From Rana temporaria (taxonomy: Eukaryota; Chordata; Amphibia; Anura; Ranidae): a stretch of 64,000 nucleotides of DNA. Each line of letters opens with the position of its first letter. Positions within the stretch are counted from its first letter, which is position 1. Positions 54,508 to 64,000 of the stretch are shown in pieces. The notes below the pieces were generated by a model. It made no database searches and was not told the DNA's origin. It saw only the letters and a list, made by a program, of their open reading frames with translations. Where the stretch lies: contig NC_053492.1 of NCBI RefSeq assembly GCF_905171775.1, positions 330,716,690 through 330,780,689 on the forward strand, written 5' to 3'. A program made the position numbers and the translations under genes.

Positions 54508-55640
54508 TTTAGTGCTATCCACTCTGTCTGGTACTTGTAGTGTATTTATCAGATTTTAGCACTCCAATTAATTTTTTAGTGTTATTGTCCTTCATTCCCA
54601 ATGTGGGGGTGGGTTATGGGGGTCTGCACCACTCTGGGTTATGCATGTGCAATAGGGTCAGCCAGTTATGATGTTCTATACAGTTTGTGGGCAGTCCGAC
54701 CCCTTTACTTTAACTTCTTTGGTCATATAATATCCTTCTTTTTAACTTCTGGTGAGGGCTCTCTGCATTATGAATAAGTTTTCCAGGGTATGGCCTTGCT
54801 TCTTTTAAATAATATATATAGTTATTGCTATCTATTTTTTATTTATTTATTTATATTTCGCCATCATCCATATTTATGTCATTTTTATTGTGCTATATGT
54901 AACGCTACAGCTTAGACATAATTCAATTGTTAAACACAGTAAGATATAGAGGTGGACCATATGATGCTGTGATGTGCATGTATACTGCAAGCAGGATGTG
55001 AACGGGTGAATGGTGGTTGCGGGGACACCAGAGAGGCTAGCGTATCAGGCGTGGAGTTTTCGCCCTGTTGCACCGCCCACTTCTCTCACCTTTTTAGCCG
55101 ATTGGTTGGTTCATTCTGCCAGCGGCATCACACGCTGGCTATACACGCCTGTGCCCTCAGTGAGTCGTGTGCGTGCTTCGCTTCCGCCCGGAGTGATGGC
55201 GGAGCGCATGCACACGCCATTCGGACACAGATTCAATTATCTGGTTCATCAGCATATAAGGGAGTGACTAGTGACTGTGCGGCCAATCCCATGAATAAGT
55301 CTCAATGACGAAACATGTCGGGGCGTGGCCACACAGTCAATCTCTGAACTAACGTGACATGTTTAGACGCACAGTGCTTCAAGCCTAGTGAGGAATTAGG
55401 AAAACCGACCATACTTTGAATTTGATCTGCGGTGCCGTGAGTGGTGAGATTTCATTTGGCTGATCGGGGGTCCGCCGTGACCACTTTTTACCAGTTGAGG
55501 ATTTTAAGGAAAAGCTATTTGATGTGATGCATTGCTGGAATTTTTATTCTGTTTGTGAGTGCAACCTTTGAAGTTTAAGTGTGGTGTGTTATTAAAACTG
55601 TTTTTATGGTATCATACTATTGTGCACTTCCTTCTCTTTT
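54508..55640 (+). other. PLE 3' non-coding region
   Basis: It is AT-rich after the endonuclease stop, then GC-rich from about 55000, then a hammerhead-like motif and a tail ending near TTATTAAAACTGTTTTTATGG. Open frames at 55006-55308 overlap the motif region and are not credible genes. Confidence 0.6.
55289..55319 (+). ncRNA. Hammerhead-like motif in PLE 3' region
   Basis: The plus strand reads CCATGAATAA, a stem-loop GTC-TCAAT-GAC, then GAAACATGTC. The GAAA strand and stem II are intact, but the CTGATGA strand is altered. ACATGT is palindromic like ACGCGT in the other copies. Confidence 0.5.
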
Positions 55641-56031
55641 TCTTACCGTATATGTGGAGTTATTTGGATCACTATACCGGGAACTTATCCTTACCAACTG
55701 GAAAGATCTAGTTATAAAGTTTGTTTGCCAAAACACGAGAGTGTGAGGCATATTGGTCTGGTGAGTGTCCATTTTGATGGGTGAAGGAATCACTGAACAC
55801 TGTCTGGTGTGGTGGAAGTCTTTGAAGATCACAGGATCCCTCATCATATGAACTTTCTTGATTATATATATTTTTGCGTATATACTTTTTGCACCTTGTG
55901 TGTTCTTTTTCACATGTTTAAAGTCACAGGTTCATTTGTGTCTTTAATCAATTTTTATTCATTTTTATTTATGTTTATGAATTTTGTCACATTTATCACT
56001 AATATTTATTCACTTTAATATTAGTATATGA
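55641..56031. other. AT-rich DNA before the minisatellite MITE
   Basis: No gene is seen; it may include the remainder of the PLE terminal region. Confidence 0.35.
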
Positions 56032-56124
56032 CAGCCCTCAAAATTTACACTCGCCTGTCGCATTTTGCGAGTAAATTTTGAGGGCTGACGAGTGTCTGGC
56101 TGGCTGCTTGGGAGCAGAGGAAGG

Positions 56125-56405
56125 AGAGGAGGAGCCGCCGCTGTAGCGTTCAAACCCCGGGGAACATTACAGCTTTCAATTCAGTAGCTGTGTGTTCCCC
56201 GCAGCGCGCGTCTTATACAGCCCCTCCCCTCCGGGAAACTGATAGGTAGATCACCCATCCCAGGATTGGATGGGTGATCTGTCTATCAAAGTTTCCCGGA
56301 CAAGAGGAGAAAAGCTGTATAAGACACGCACTGCGTGGAACACACAGCTATTGAATTGAAAGCTGTAATGTTCCCCGCGGTTTGAACCATTCGGCGGCGG
56401 CTCCT
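56125..56405. repeat. Long inverted repeat inside the hAT MITE
   Basis: The left arm (GGAGCCGCCGC, GGGGAACATTACAGC, AGCTGTGTGTTCC, TCTTATACAGC) pairs with the right arm (GCTGTATAAGA, GGAACACACAGCT, GCTGTAATGTTCCCC, GGCGGCGGCTCC) around GATCACCCATCC...GGATGGGTGATC. Arms are about 130 bp with some mismatches. Confidence 0.88.
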
Positions 56406-56444
56406 CCTCTCCTACACAGCACAGGTAGGATGCGGGGGAAGAAC

Positions 56445-57010
56445 TCTGGCTAATATGTGTGTGGGGGTGGAGAAGAACTCTGGCTAATATGTGTGGGGGG
56501 GGGGGGAAGAAGAACTCTGGCTAATATGTGTGTGGGGGGGAGAAGAACTCTGGCTAATATGTGTGTGTGTGGGGGGGGGGGGGAAGAACTCTGGCTAATA
56601 TGTGTGAGGGGGGGAAGAAGAACTCTGGCTAATATGTGTGTGTAAGGGGGGGAAGAAGAACTCTGGCTAATATGTGTGTGTGTGGGGGGGGGGGGAAGAA
56701 CTCTGGCTAATATGTGTGTGTGGGGGGGAGAAGAACTCTGGCTAATATGTGTGTGTGGGGGGGAGAAGAACTCTGGCTAATATGTGTGTGTGGGGGGGGG
56801 GAGAAGAACTCTGGCTAATATGTGTGTGTGGGGGGGGGGAAGAAGAACTCTGGCTAATATGTGTGTGGGGGGGGGGAAGAACTCTGGCTAATATGTGTGT
56901 GTGGGGGGGGGGAGAAGAACTCTGGCTAATATGTGTGTGTGTGTGGGGGGGGGGGGGAGAAGAACTCTGGCTAATATGTGTGTGGGGGGGGGGAGAAGAA
57001 CTCTGGCTGC
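56445..57010. repeat. GAAGAACTCTGGCTAATATGTGTG minisatellite
   Basis: About 16 units of GAAGAACTCTGGCTAATATG plus a variable GT/G run give 28-40-bp periods. Most variation is in G-run length. Both strands are open for long stretches only because the repeat lacks stops. Confidence 0.95.
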
Positions 57011-57346
57011 AATGTGGGTGAGGGGACTCTGGCTGTAATGTGGGTGAGGGGACTCTGGCTGGAAAATGGGGAAATTTTGCTGCATTGGTAGACATGGGCA
57101 GGCTGCATTTTTGGGCACGTATTAAGTTGTTATTAATATTTATTACTTAATTCTACATAAAACATTTAAGTGTAATTTCATGAGATTTGTGAGGGCGAGT
57201 ATGCCTTGAGGCCTGGCTAGTAGCTCAGGACTTGAAATTTTGAGCCCTGGTATATGATTTGAGACACTGTTTATGCTTAGAGGGATATACACATATTCAT
57301 TGAGCGCTGTTAAATTTGTGGACACTCTTGAGAGAGTGCAACCACT

Positions 57347-58666
57347 TTATTGACTTAGGTAATCGGCTTGCCAGTTCAGCACCCCCGGAATGTACACCGC
57401 CGACAGAGCCGGAACGTAACTTTCGGCCCACCGGAGGATGTGCGCGACTTCCGTCGCTGCAGCCGAGCTTCGTGTGCCCCCCTGATGATTGACGTATGCC
57501 ACGGCCGTGGCGTTGTCGGACTGGATTCTGACCGGTCGGCCTTGCAGACACAGAGACCACTTGGAGAGACACAACTTGATCGCTCGGAGCTCCAGTACAT
57601 TGATTGGAAGGCGGGACTCCTCCTGAGTCCAGCGCCCCTGGGCTGACTGAACACCCCAGACACCCCCCCCAGCCGGAGAGGCTGGCAACCATCGTGATCA
57701 CTATCCAATGACACGGCAGAAACGATTTACCGGTCCGAAGTACCGGAGATGTCAGCCACCACACTAGGGAGGACTTGACCAGTCGACTCACCGGAATCTG
57801 GTAATCCAGAGACGAAGGAAGTTTGTTCCAACGTGACAGAATCTCTTTTTGCAACACTCGAGTGTGGAATTGGGCATACGGAACTGCCTCGAAAGAGGCC
57901 ACCATCAGACCCAGCACTCTCATGCAAAAGCGAAGCAACACCCATTTCTGGGTCGCCAACCACTGCACCCCAGATTGCAGAGTCTGCAGTTTTTCCGTTG
58001 GGAGAAAAACTCTCGCCTCTGAGGAATCCAGGACCAACCCCAGATATTCCAGCCGCTGAGACGGTACCAGTACTGACTTCTGGATATTCAACAGCCAACC
58101 GAATTCTCGGAGGGTCTGACAGGTAATAGACACGTCCTCTTCTAACTCTGAGCTTGAGGAAGCTCTCGGAAGAAGGTCATCCAGGTATCCCACGATAGCG
58201 ATCCCGCCAGGGCCAGATTCGGGTGAAAACCCGTGGTGCTGAGGCCAGGCCGAACGGGAGGGCCACAAGTTGAAAGTGGTCCTCTCCGATTGCAAAACGC
58301 AGAAACCTCTGGTGTTTTGCGCATATGGGGATATGCAGGTACGCGTCCTTGATATCCAAGGATGCTAGGAAATCCCCCTGATGGAGCGCTGCTATTACTG
58401 AGCGAATTTACCCCATCCTGAATTTTTGCACTTTTTACAAAGCAATTGAGGTCCAGGATTGGATGGACCCCATCCTTCTTGGGGACTACAAACAGATTGG
58501 AGTAAAACCCCTGAAACAGTTCCGTTGAGGGAACCGGCACAATCACTCCCCTGACCAGCAGATCCTGGACAGTCCCTGACAGATCCTTCAGGCGATCCGG
58601 AGGAAGCCGGAGGTTGGAGGGAAAAAATCTGTTTGGTGGACAAGAGAGAAATTCTATCTTGTACAC
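57347..58666 (-). pseudogene. DIRS-4 RT and RNase H, frameshifted
   Basis: RT text on the minus strand: FYSNLFVVPKKDGVHPILDL, DIKDAYLHIP (catalytic Asp), ALPFGLASAPRVFTRI, then in another frame GYLDDLLPRA (catalytic pair) and LEYLGLVLDSSEARVF. RNase H begins with ITMVASLSGWGG, where other copies have TTDAS; the first catalytic Asp is Val here. A shift at a G-run (57661-57668) follows, then LELRAIKL, IQSDNATAVAYVNHQGG and WQADYLSQ. The frame ends beyond the element edge at 57341. Confidence 0.9.
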
Positions 58667-58737
58667 CGAGGAAACTACTTCGCAAACCCAACGGTCGGAA
58701 AGAAGAGACCTCCACGAAACCGTGAATTCGCGAAGCC

Positions 58738-58888
58738 ATGACTAAGCACTAACTGTGTGCGAAACGCGTCAGATGTCCCCTTATGTGACTGTATATTTGG
58801 ATTTGCATGTCCAGTTTTTATTAATAAAGACTACTTCTTCAAGTTCCTTTGGAGTGCGGCTGTCCATCCATTTCCACTTTTCCATGTT
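58738..58888 (+). mobile_element. 151-bp PLE-end insertion with 17-bp duplications
   Basis: The insert is bounded by CGTGAATTCGCGAAGCC at 58721-58737 and 58889-58905. It starts ATGACTAAGCAC, then GTGCGAAACGCGTCAG, and ends with TTTTTATTAATAAAGAC and a short tail. GAAACGCGTC and the tail resemble PLE 3' ends, so it is probably a minimal PLE copy whose 5' end falls inside the hammerhead core. Confidence 0.7.
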
Positions 58889-58905
58889 CGTGAATTCGCG
58901 AAGCC

Positions 58906-59870
58906 GACCCCCCACCCGAGATGTGGGCGGGGGCAGACCTTCATGCGGAGGCAGGCTTGTCCGCAGGCTTGTTGGGCTTGCGGTACCAGGGGCGCTTTTG
59001 CCCTTCAGTGGACGCTTTAGCTCCCTGAAAACGTTTTCCTGTCGCACTTGGCGGGCAAAAAAAACGCTTGGGGGTAGTAAATGAGGGCCATTGCTTACAG
59101 TGAGGCTCCTTACCCTTCAAAGATTGCGGGAGCACCCCAAAAAGGGACACCCCAAAAAGCCATTCACCCTTAAAGGGTAAGTCCACCAGGGCCTTCTTAG
59201 AGGACTGGTCCGCAGACCAACACTTTAGCCACACAAGGCGGCGTAGTACCCACCGCGTAGGTGGAGGCCCTGGAGAGCAAGGGAAGCGTATTCAGGGCTG
59301 ACTCACAGGCAAATTTTTGGCCTTGCACCAACTGGTCGGCCAGGTCTCAGAAGCATTCTGCGCCTCCAGCTCCTGCACCAGGGACTTAGCCCGTTCGGTA
59401 AGTGTCTGCGACACCAGAGCCCCGGCCAAAACCGGTCTCACCGCAGACCCCACCACTGTGAATATGGAGCGGGCCACAGCCTCAGCTCTCCTATCTGCAG
59501 GGTCTTTAAATGCGGGAGCCCCTTCCACAGGCAACGTGGTGGCCTTGTTTAGCCTGGACACCGGAGGGTCCACTGACGGAGGAGATACCCACTTTTTTAG
59601 GAAATCCTCCTCAAACGGGTAACGGACCGCGAAGTATTTTGGTACTGCAAAAACTTTCTGCGGCCGTTCCCATTCCTTGTATAACAGTTTGTCCAGATAT
59701 GGAACACAAGGGAACACTTTTGCGGTGCGGGGTGGCTAGCGGAACCCAAAAGGATGCCTCCGCCAAATCCTCAAGTTTTTGAGTGTCCCGCACCGCAGTG
59801 ATAAGAGCTCCAACAAATTCCTTATCATAAGTGAAGTGAACTCCTGCGCTGTCTAGAGTGAGGGGACAAG
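58906..59870 (-). pseudogene. DIRS-4 gag-like ORF, broken
   Basis: Minus-strand frames include YPFEEDFLKKWVSPPSVD, FTVVGSAVRPVLAGALVSQ and, in another frame toward 58941, WSADQSSKKALVDLPFKGEW and KRPWYRKPNKPADK. These match the DIRS-2 gag middle and basic C-terminus (KKWALPVMDAA; KKQWYRKPAKTA). Stops separate the frames. Confidence 0.78.
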
Positions 59871-60189
59871 TGAAAAGTGGGGATACTGCTGCAAATAAAA
59901 AAGAGGTCTACCTCGATAGACAAAAAGTGATAATTGTAACAAGTGAACTATTTGCGCTGTAAAGTGTTATACAAATTAATGTGTGTGTGCATATAACCAC
60001 ATACATATACAAGTACAAAAAATGGGTGGGGAAAGTCCAAAAAAGGGGAGTGACACTAATATACCAGTAAACAATATTGTTGAATAGTCCTTAATCGAGG
60101 GCACAGTGCTGAAGAGGTCCAGGTACAACAAAATCCAACCATGTAAGGGTGCAGTTCATCAATACTTAATCCAATCAATAACGTTGTGA

Positions 60190-60280
60190 AGTGAAAAATG
60201 TTGAAAAACACAACAATAAAAATAAAATATAAAAATAGAAATAAAAATTAAATATAAGAATAAAAATAAAAATAAGGGTC
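60190..60280. repeat. AAAAT/AAATA-rich simple repeat
   Basis: Tandem ATAAAAAT-type units. A similar run lies at about 61833-61925. Confidence 0.85.
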
Positions 60281-61114
60281 AAAGTATTTCAGAAGAAGGA
60301 GGCCTTGTATCCAAAAAGGGTGAAAGATAGAGAGTGAGCCGTAACCAAGATCTCATATATGCACCTCTAGTGATCCCAGCAGCTCACCTCTAATCTGGCA
60401 AGCTGGATTAAATCAGCCTGATCCTGATGGGTGTGGTCCGTTGTTGGATATCACATACGGGTCTCCATAAAGTGTATTACATGAAAAAGTAAAAAAGGGT
60501 AGAAACCAAATGGTGTGATAACGTCACAGAGAGGGGTAGCAATGTCTTCTGATTTAAACCAGTGGAGATGCACTCACATGTAGGTGAAAAAACTGGGGCT
60601 CTTATCACGAACGCCGAGCTCGTCAGTCCCTCCTTCCTCTCCCTTACTGATTCTCCAGGGTTAGGAGTCCCGTGTCCCCAATGGTTCACAAATCGGCTCT
60701 TGTTATGTATGAGGATCTCGGTAGTGTATGTGGGGTAAGAGAGAAGGACAAGCCTGATCGTGTGATATCATCAACAATAAACAAAAACCCCCCAGGAATG
60801 CCCAGGTAGTAATGCACTCACATGAACAATATAACATAAAAGACCTTCCTCCACGAGTGCGGACTCGCAATAAATCTGTGCCTCCAACACTTCCCCCTCT
60901 ATCTGTGGCTCAGTCCGGACACTCAGATGTGGCAGTCATACATGGGGGGAAGTGGAATAGACAACCACAGCGTAGCCCAGTCAGACGTCAAAAGTTTATT
61001 TTAAAAGCACTTAAAAACTCACATTTAAAATCGAAATTGCTGCATCAATCCGACGAGTGGCGAACTCGTATATCCAGTGGTCGGATGCTGGAGTGTGTCA
61101 AGCCCTCCAATCCC

Positions 61115-61145
61115 GACGCGTATCGTCAACATGTGACTTCATCAG
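61115..61145 (-). ncRNA. Hammerhead-like motif in PLE 3' region
   Basis: The minus strand reads CTGATGA, a stem-loop GTCA-CATGT-TGAC, then GATACGCGTC. The CTGATGA strand and stem II are perfect; the GAAA strand has one change (GATA). Confidence 0.6.
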
Positions 61146-62317
61146 GGGCTGATGTAGGGGACACACTAACAGATATTTATAGTCTGTGAAATTGGGCGCC
61201 CGGCGGCCATTTTGTAGAAGCCCGTGTATCTCAATGGGGACAGAGATTATTTCAACCCACCTGCGCCATGTTGTTGGTTATATTCAATACTGTCCACATA
61301 CAGGGAGCCCGACGAATGCATCCACAGTATTGTCAGTCCCTACAGTGCAGACAGGCGGATGGTGTGCCAAGGCCACATAAAACCTATTACCAATGAAATA
61401 TACAGAACGGGAAAGAGAATTAGGAACTCGGAAAGATAAGGAGAGGGGGGGGGACGAGGGAATCCCCCTGGTGGCAGAGAATAATATTGGAAACTAAAAA
61501 CACAGACTGGGACGTAAGAGGCACTCGTGACAGAGCAAGCTCTCTTCAGTACATGTTGCCAATAATTAGAAGACCTGGAAGGAGCATCTGGGGGACATAT
61601 AGATATATATAATCCTAGAAGTGAGATGGTATACCATAGACAAAAGGATCCAAGCGGAAATATCCACAGGGCACAGGTGTCTATCTGTAAGGTATAAAGA
61701 GGCAGACGTCTCTCTTCTCATCTGTTGCCACAGCAGGATAGATCAGTAATGGGGTATACATACTTGGGATGTAGAATACCCAGCAGTCTGGATAATGTTA
61801 GTCCACTGGTTAGCTGAATCTATAGGTGAACTCACAAATAAAAATAAAAATTAAATAAAAATAAAAATAAAACAATAAAAAATATAAATAAAAAATAAAA
61901 ATAAAGAACAAACAAAAAATATTAAAGTGGGCATGGGTGGGGAGGGGGTGGGGGGAGGGGGGGAAGGGGAACGGGGCCTAGGTGACTGAGCCCAATGGGC
62001 AATGTCAGCTTGCCACACACAGATAGTGGGTCCCAGCAGTCTGGAGGTATAAATGATTTATCATGTGTCAAGGGGATGATAGCATTATAGAGTGGCACAT
62101 GGGAGCTAAGTCGCAGTAACCAAGCATAGGGGGTGGGGGAAAAAAGGATGAGACGCGGAAACAGAGTTGCATAGAGAACAACAGAGAGCTGGTGACTGAT
62201 TGAAAAATGATAGGGTCTAACCCGAACACGATCGGGCATGGCGCACTAGAGCATCCAACGCACGGCCACACAGCATCTAGGTCATACATGCATCACAAGA
62301 ACAGGAGACAGCTTAAA

Positions 62318-62830
62318 TCAGAAGTCACTAAGGAAACAATTCAGGTCGAATTCGATGTTTAAACCCTTGGGTGTGAAAGTGTCCATCGAGAAGATGTATT
62401 TGGACTCGATTTGACTAAGTGATCTCACTTTGTGGCCACCTCGCCAAGGTCTAGAGTATGGTACTATCCCCCAAAATCTCAAGTGTGTGGGGTCATTTTG
62501 GTGTACTTCGGCAAAGTGACGGGATACACTGTGTTTGGGAAAACCGCATTCTATGTTTTTGACATGCTCCTTAATGCGGATCCTCAAGAGCCTTTAGTGC
62601 GCCCAATGTACTGAAGGCCGCAGCTGCATTCCAAACAGTATACCGCACCTTCCGTATTGCACCCAATAAATTCTCTGACCTTTTTTTGGTCCCATTACTG
62701 TTGGACTGGAACTTAGTTACTTTCTGATTGGGTTTATTGGTATGGATGCATGAATAGCATCTTTTGCAAGGATAAAACCCTTTGCCCGTTAAAGAAGGAA
62801 AATGCTTTTCTAGGGGATCAATCACGTTCT
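62318..62830 (-). pseudogene. PLE linker and GIY-YIG endonuclease, frameshifted
   Basis: The linker reads KGFYPCKRCYSC (about 62765). Then CSCGLQYIGRTK appears in a second frame near 62600, holding the YIG-type motif. After another shift come MRIRIKEH (catalytic Arg), HSVSRHFAEVH, YSRPWRGGHKVR and KGLNIEFDLN. The metal-binding Glu of the Q-x-E block (SQIESKY) is present. Two shifts break the frame. Confidence 0.88.
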
Positions 62831-63060
62831 TAACCAGTTGGTCACGTAAAGTAGGTGCTCTGGTGTATATAACCTCGGTCTATTTGGCAAGATCTCCTTA
62901 AGGCCCGGGTCTGACTTTAGGATGTGCCAATGGCGTGCGATGATCTTCTCTACTTTCTATGCTGTACATTGAATCCTAGAATAATGGGGACCTGATCTTT
63001 CTTAATGATAGGCTTAGGAGTCTCCAAAAGCTGACTTCTCGGTTAGCTCAGATACTTCTC

Positions 63061-64000
63061 TTATTTATCTTGGATGAAGGTTACTTCATAATCCTTCTCT
63101 ATGAACCTTTCACCTATTTTGTTGGCCTGCGTCTGGAATTCCTCAGTGGTCGTGCAGTTTCGTCGTAGGTGTACCATTTGGCCTTTGGGTATGTTAAAAA
63201 GCCAGTTCTTGTGATGGCAGCTGGTGATGGGGAGATAACTGTTACGATCTACGTTTTTGAAGAAAGTTCTAGTGGTGAACACATTGTTGGTCCGGCTGAT
63301 TTCTAAATCTAGAAACGGTATCGTGTTCTCTTCGATTTGCCAGGTCAGTAAGATATTTTCGTAGTTGACGTTTAATTTTTCAAAAACAATATGAGTGACT
63401 GGCGGTCACCTTCCATAAAACGAAAATATCGTCTATGTATCTTTTATACATTAGAAGATCTGGTGGAGCATCAGAAAAAACGGACTCTTCCTCCCACTTG
63501 GACATAAACAGTCCTGCTACGCTAGGTGCAAACTTTGCCCCCATTGGGACCCCGGTTCTTTGTAGGTAATATTGATTACTGTACCAGAAGTGACTATGCT
63601 TGAGGCAAAAGTCCAGGCATTTGATCAAATATTTCCTTTGGAGGCATGGGAGCTTGGTGTATTGGCGAAGGCCCATGTTGTGGCATCACAAGCTAGATGT
63701 GAGGGATGATAGTATATAAGGAGGATACGTCCGCCGTCGCCATCAGAAGTGGTCCATTATTACCTCTACCATCTAGAAGTCTCAGCATTTCTTTCGTGTC
63801 TTAAGGTACGCACGCGTTTTCTGCACGGCCGGCTGTAAGTATCGGTCGACATATTGGCCAAGTCTGGCTGTTAAAGACTCAATCCCGTTCCTATAGGGCG
63901 AAATGGGGGGGTAACTATGTCCTTATGAATTTTAGGCAGCGCGTAGATAATGGGGGTTCTACAGGCCTCTGGGACAAGATATTTGGCCTCCCTTTTATCT
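63061..64000 (-). pseudogene. PLE reverse transcriptase, C-terminal half
   Basis: From the window edge the minus strand shows ALPKIHKD and a PLQPAVQKT-like segment in scattered frames. An open part at 63380-63676 holds CLDFCLKHSHFWY, GVPMGAKFAPSVA (motif B) and YKRYIDDIFVLW (motif C catalytic pair). A later part at 63061-63282 reads FFKNVDRNSYLPITSCHH and FNIPKGQMVHLRRNC, matching the thumb region of the PLE at 52870. Frameshifts separate the parts. Confidence 0.88.

Larger units (their letters stand above)
44077..55640 (+). mobile_element. Penelope-like element with inverted segments
   Basis: Three linked pieces remain after removing the hAT element (44148-51859) and a MITE (53035-53733): a 50-bp sense scrap (44077-44127), an antisense block (44128-44147 plus 51868-52855) and a long sense block (52870-55640). 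The first scrap and the sense block share GAGTTCATCACATGCAATTCC (44093 and 54173). The antisense block overlaps the sense block over RT-end sequence, giving a large inverted repeat. The 3' non-coding part has a hammerhead-like motif. Confidence 0.75.
56032..57249. mobile_element. hAT MITE with expanded minisatellite
   Basis: It starts CAGCCCTCAAAATTT and ends AAATTTTGAGCCCTG, with perfect 8-bp duplications GTATATGA at 56024-56031 and 57250-57257. It contains an inverted repeat (about 56125-56405) and a minisatellite (56445-57010). No transposase. Confidence 0.9.
57341..59870 (-). mobile_element. DIRS-4: DIRS fragment with gag and pol
   Basis: The minus strand carries gag (58941-59717) then RT and RNase H (57347-58666), the DIRS order. 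It stops inside RNase H near 57341, so the recombinase and right end are lost. The 5' side runs into PLE sequence near 59870. A 151-bp insertion with 17-bp duplications lies at 58738-58888. Confidence 0.85.
59871..64000 (-). mobile_element. Penelope-like element, runs off the window
   Basis: On the minus strand, RT (from beyond 64000 to about 63061), a Cys-rich linker, GIY-YIG endonuclease (62318-62660) and a long non-coding 3' region (to about 59871) follow in standard PLE order. The 3' region holds a hammerhead-like motif and two AT-rich simple repeats. The left edge is approximate. Confidence 0.8.

Noticed and set aside
56457..57095. Repetitive proteins encoded on either strand of the minisatellite
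   Set aside because: The frames are open only because the repeat lacks stop codons; G-run length variation would change frame constantly.
61115..61145. Fully active hammerhead in the right-hand PLE
   Set aside because: The GAAA strand reads GATA, a change in an invariant core position, so only a hammerhead-like motif is claimed.

Overview
This window looks like intergenic DNA from a large, repeat-rich vertebrate genome, most probably a ranid-type frog. That assignment is an inference from the repeat mix: DIRS tyrosine-recombinase retrotransposons, Tc1/mariner transposons, Penelope-like elements (PLEs) with hammerhead-ribozyme motifs, CR1/L2 and L1/Tx1 LINEs, hAT, piggyBac-type and Harbinger-type MITEs, and frog-like GC-rich repeats. 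I found no host protein-coding gene, tRNA or rRNA. Every convincing coding stretch belongs to a mobile element, and almost all are broken.

Layout. 1-2478: a CR1/L2 LINE on the minus strand, split by a TTAA-flanked MITE. 2479-8190: a DIRS terminal fragment, a Tc1-like tail split by a hAT MITE, then an old Tc1-like gene split by a solo LTR that is itself split by a younger Tc1 element. 8425-16535: one hAT MITE split by a decayed DIRS element (DIRS-3). DIRS-3 carries a fold-back PLE-like insertion (with an L1 fragment inside), a SINE and a solo LTR. 16554-21331: a piggyBac-type MITE, then a Tc1 element whose gene is split by a fold-back element with a hammerhead motif and a 14-bp target-site duplication. 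21332-30908: an old DIRS element (DIRS-1) split by a younger, nearly complete DIRS element (DIRS-2, 22930-28395). 30909-34139: mostly unclassified DNA. 34140-39300: a minus-strand PLE with its catalytic core deleted. 39713-42130: a hAT MITE, a Tc1 element and a Harbinger-like MITE. 42560-44076: an L1-type ORF1. 44077-55640: a PLE with inverted segments, split by a 7.7-kb hAT element that carries a 115-bp tandem-repeat array and its own Tc1 and MITE passengers. 56032-57249: a hAT MITE with an expanded minisatellite. 57341-59870: a minus-strand DIRS (DIRS-4). 59871-64000: a minus-strand PLE running off the window.

The elements interact mainly as serial insertion targets. Target-site duplications (TA, TTAA, 3, 5, 8, 14 and 17 bp) give a relative order of events. 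The most interesting material is the near-complete DIRS-2 with its internal complementary region and an accidental RT-to-recombinase reading frame, the hammerhead-like motifs in five PLE contexts, and the fold-back PLE copies with long target-site duplications. All boundaries without a stated duplication are approximate.
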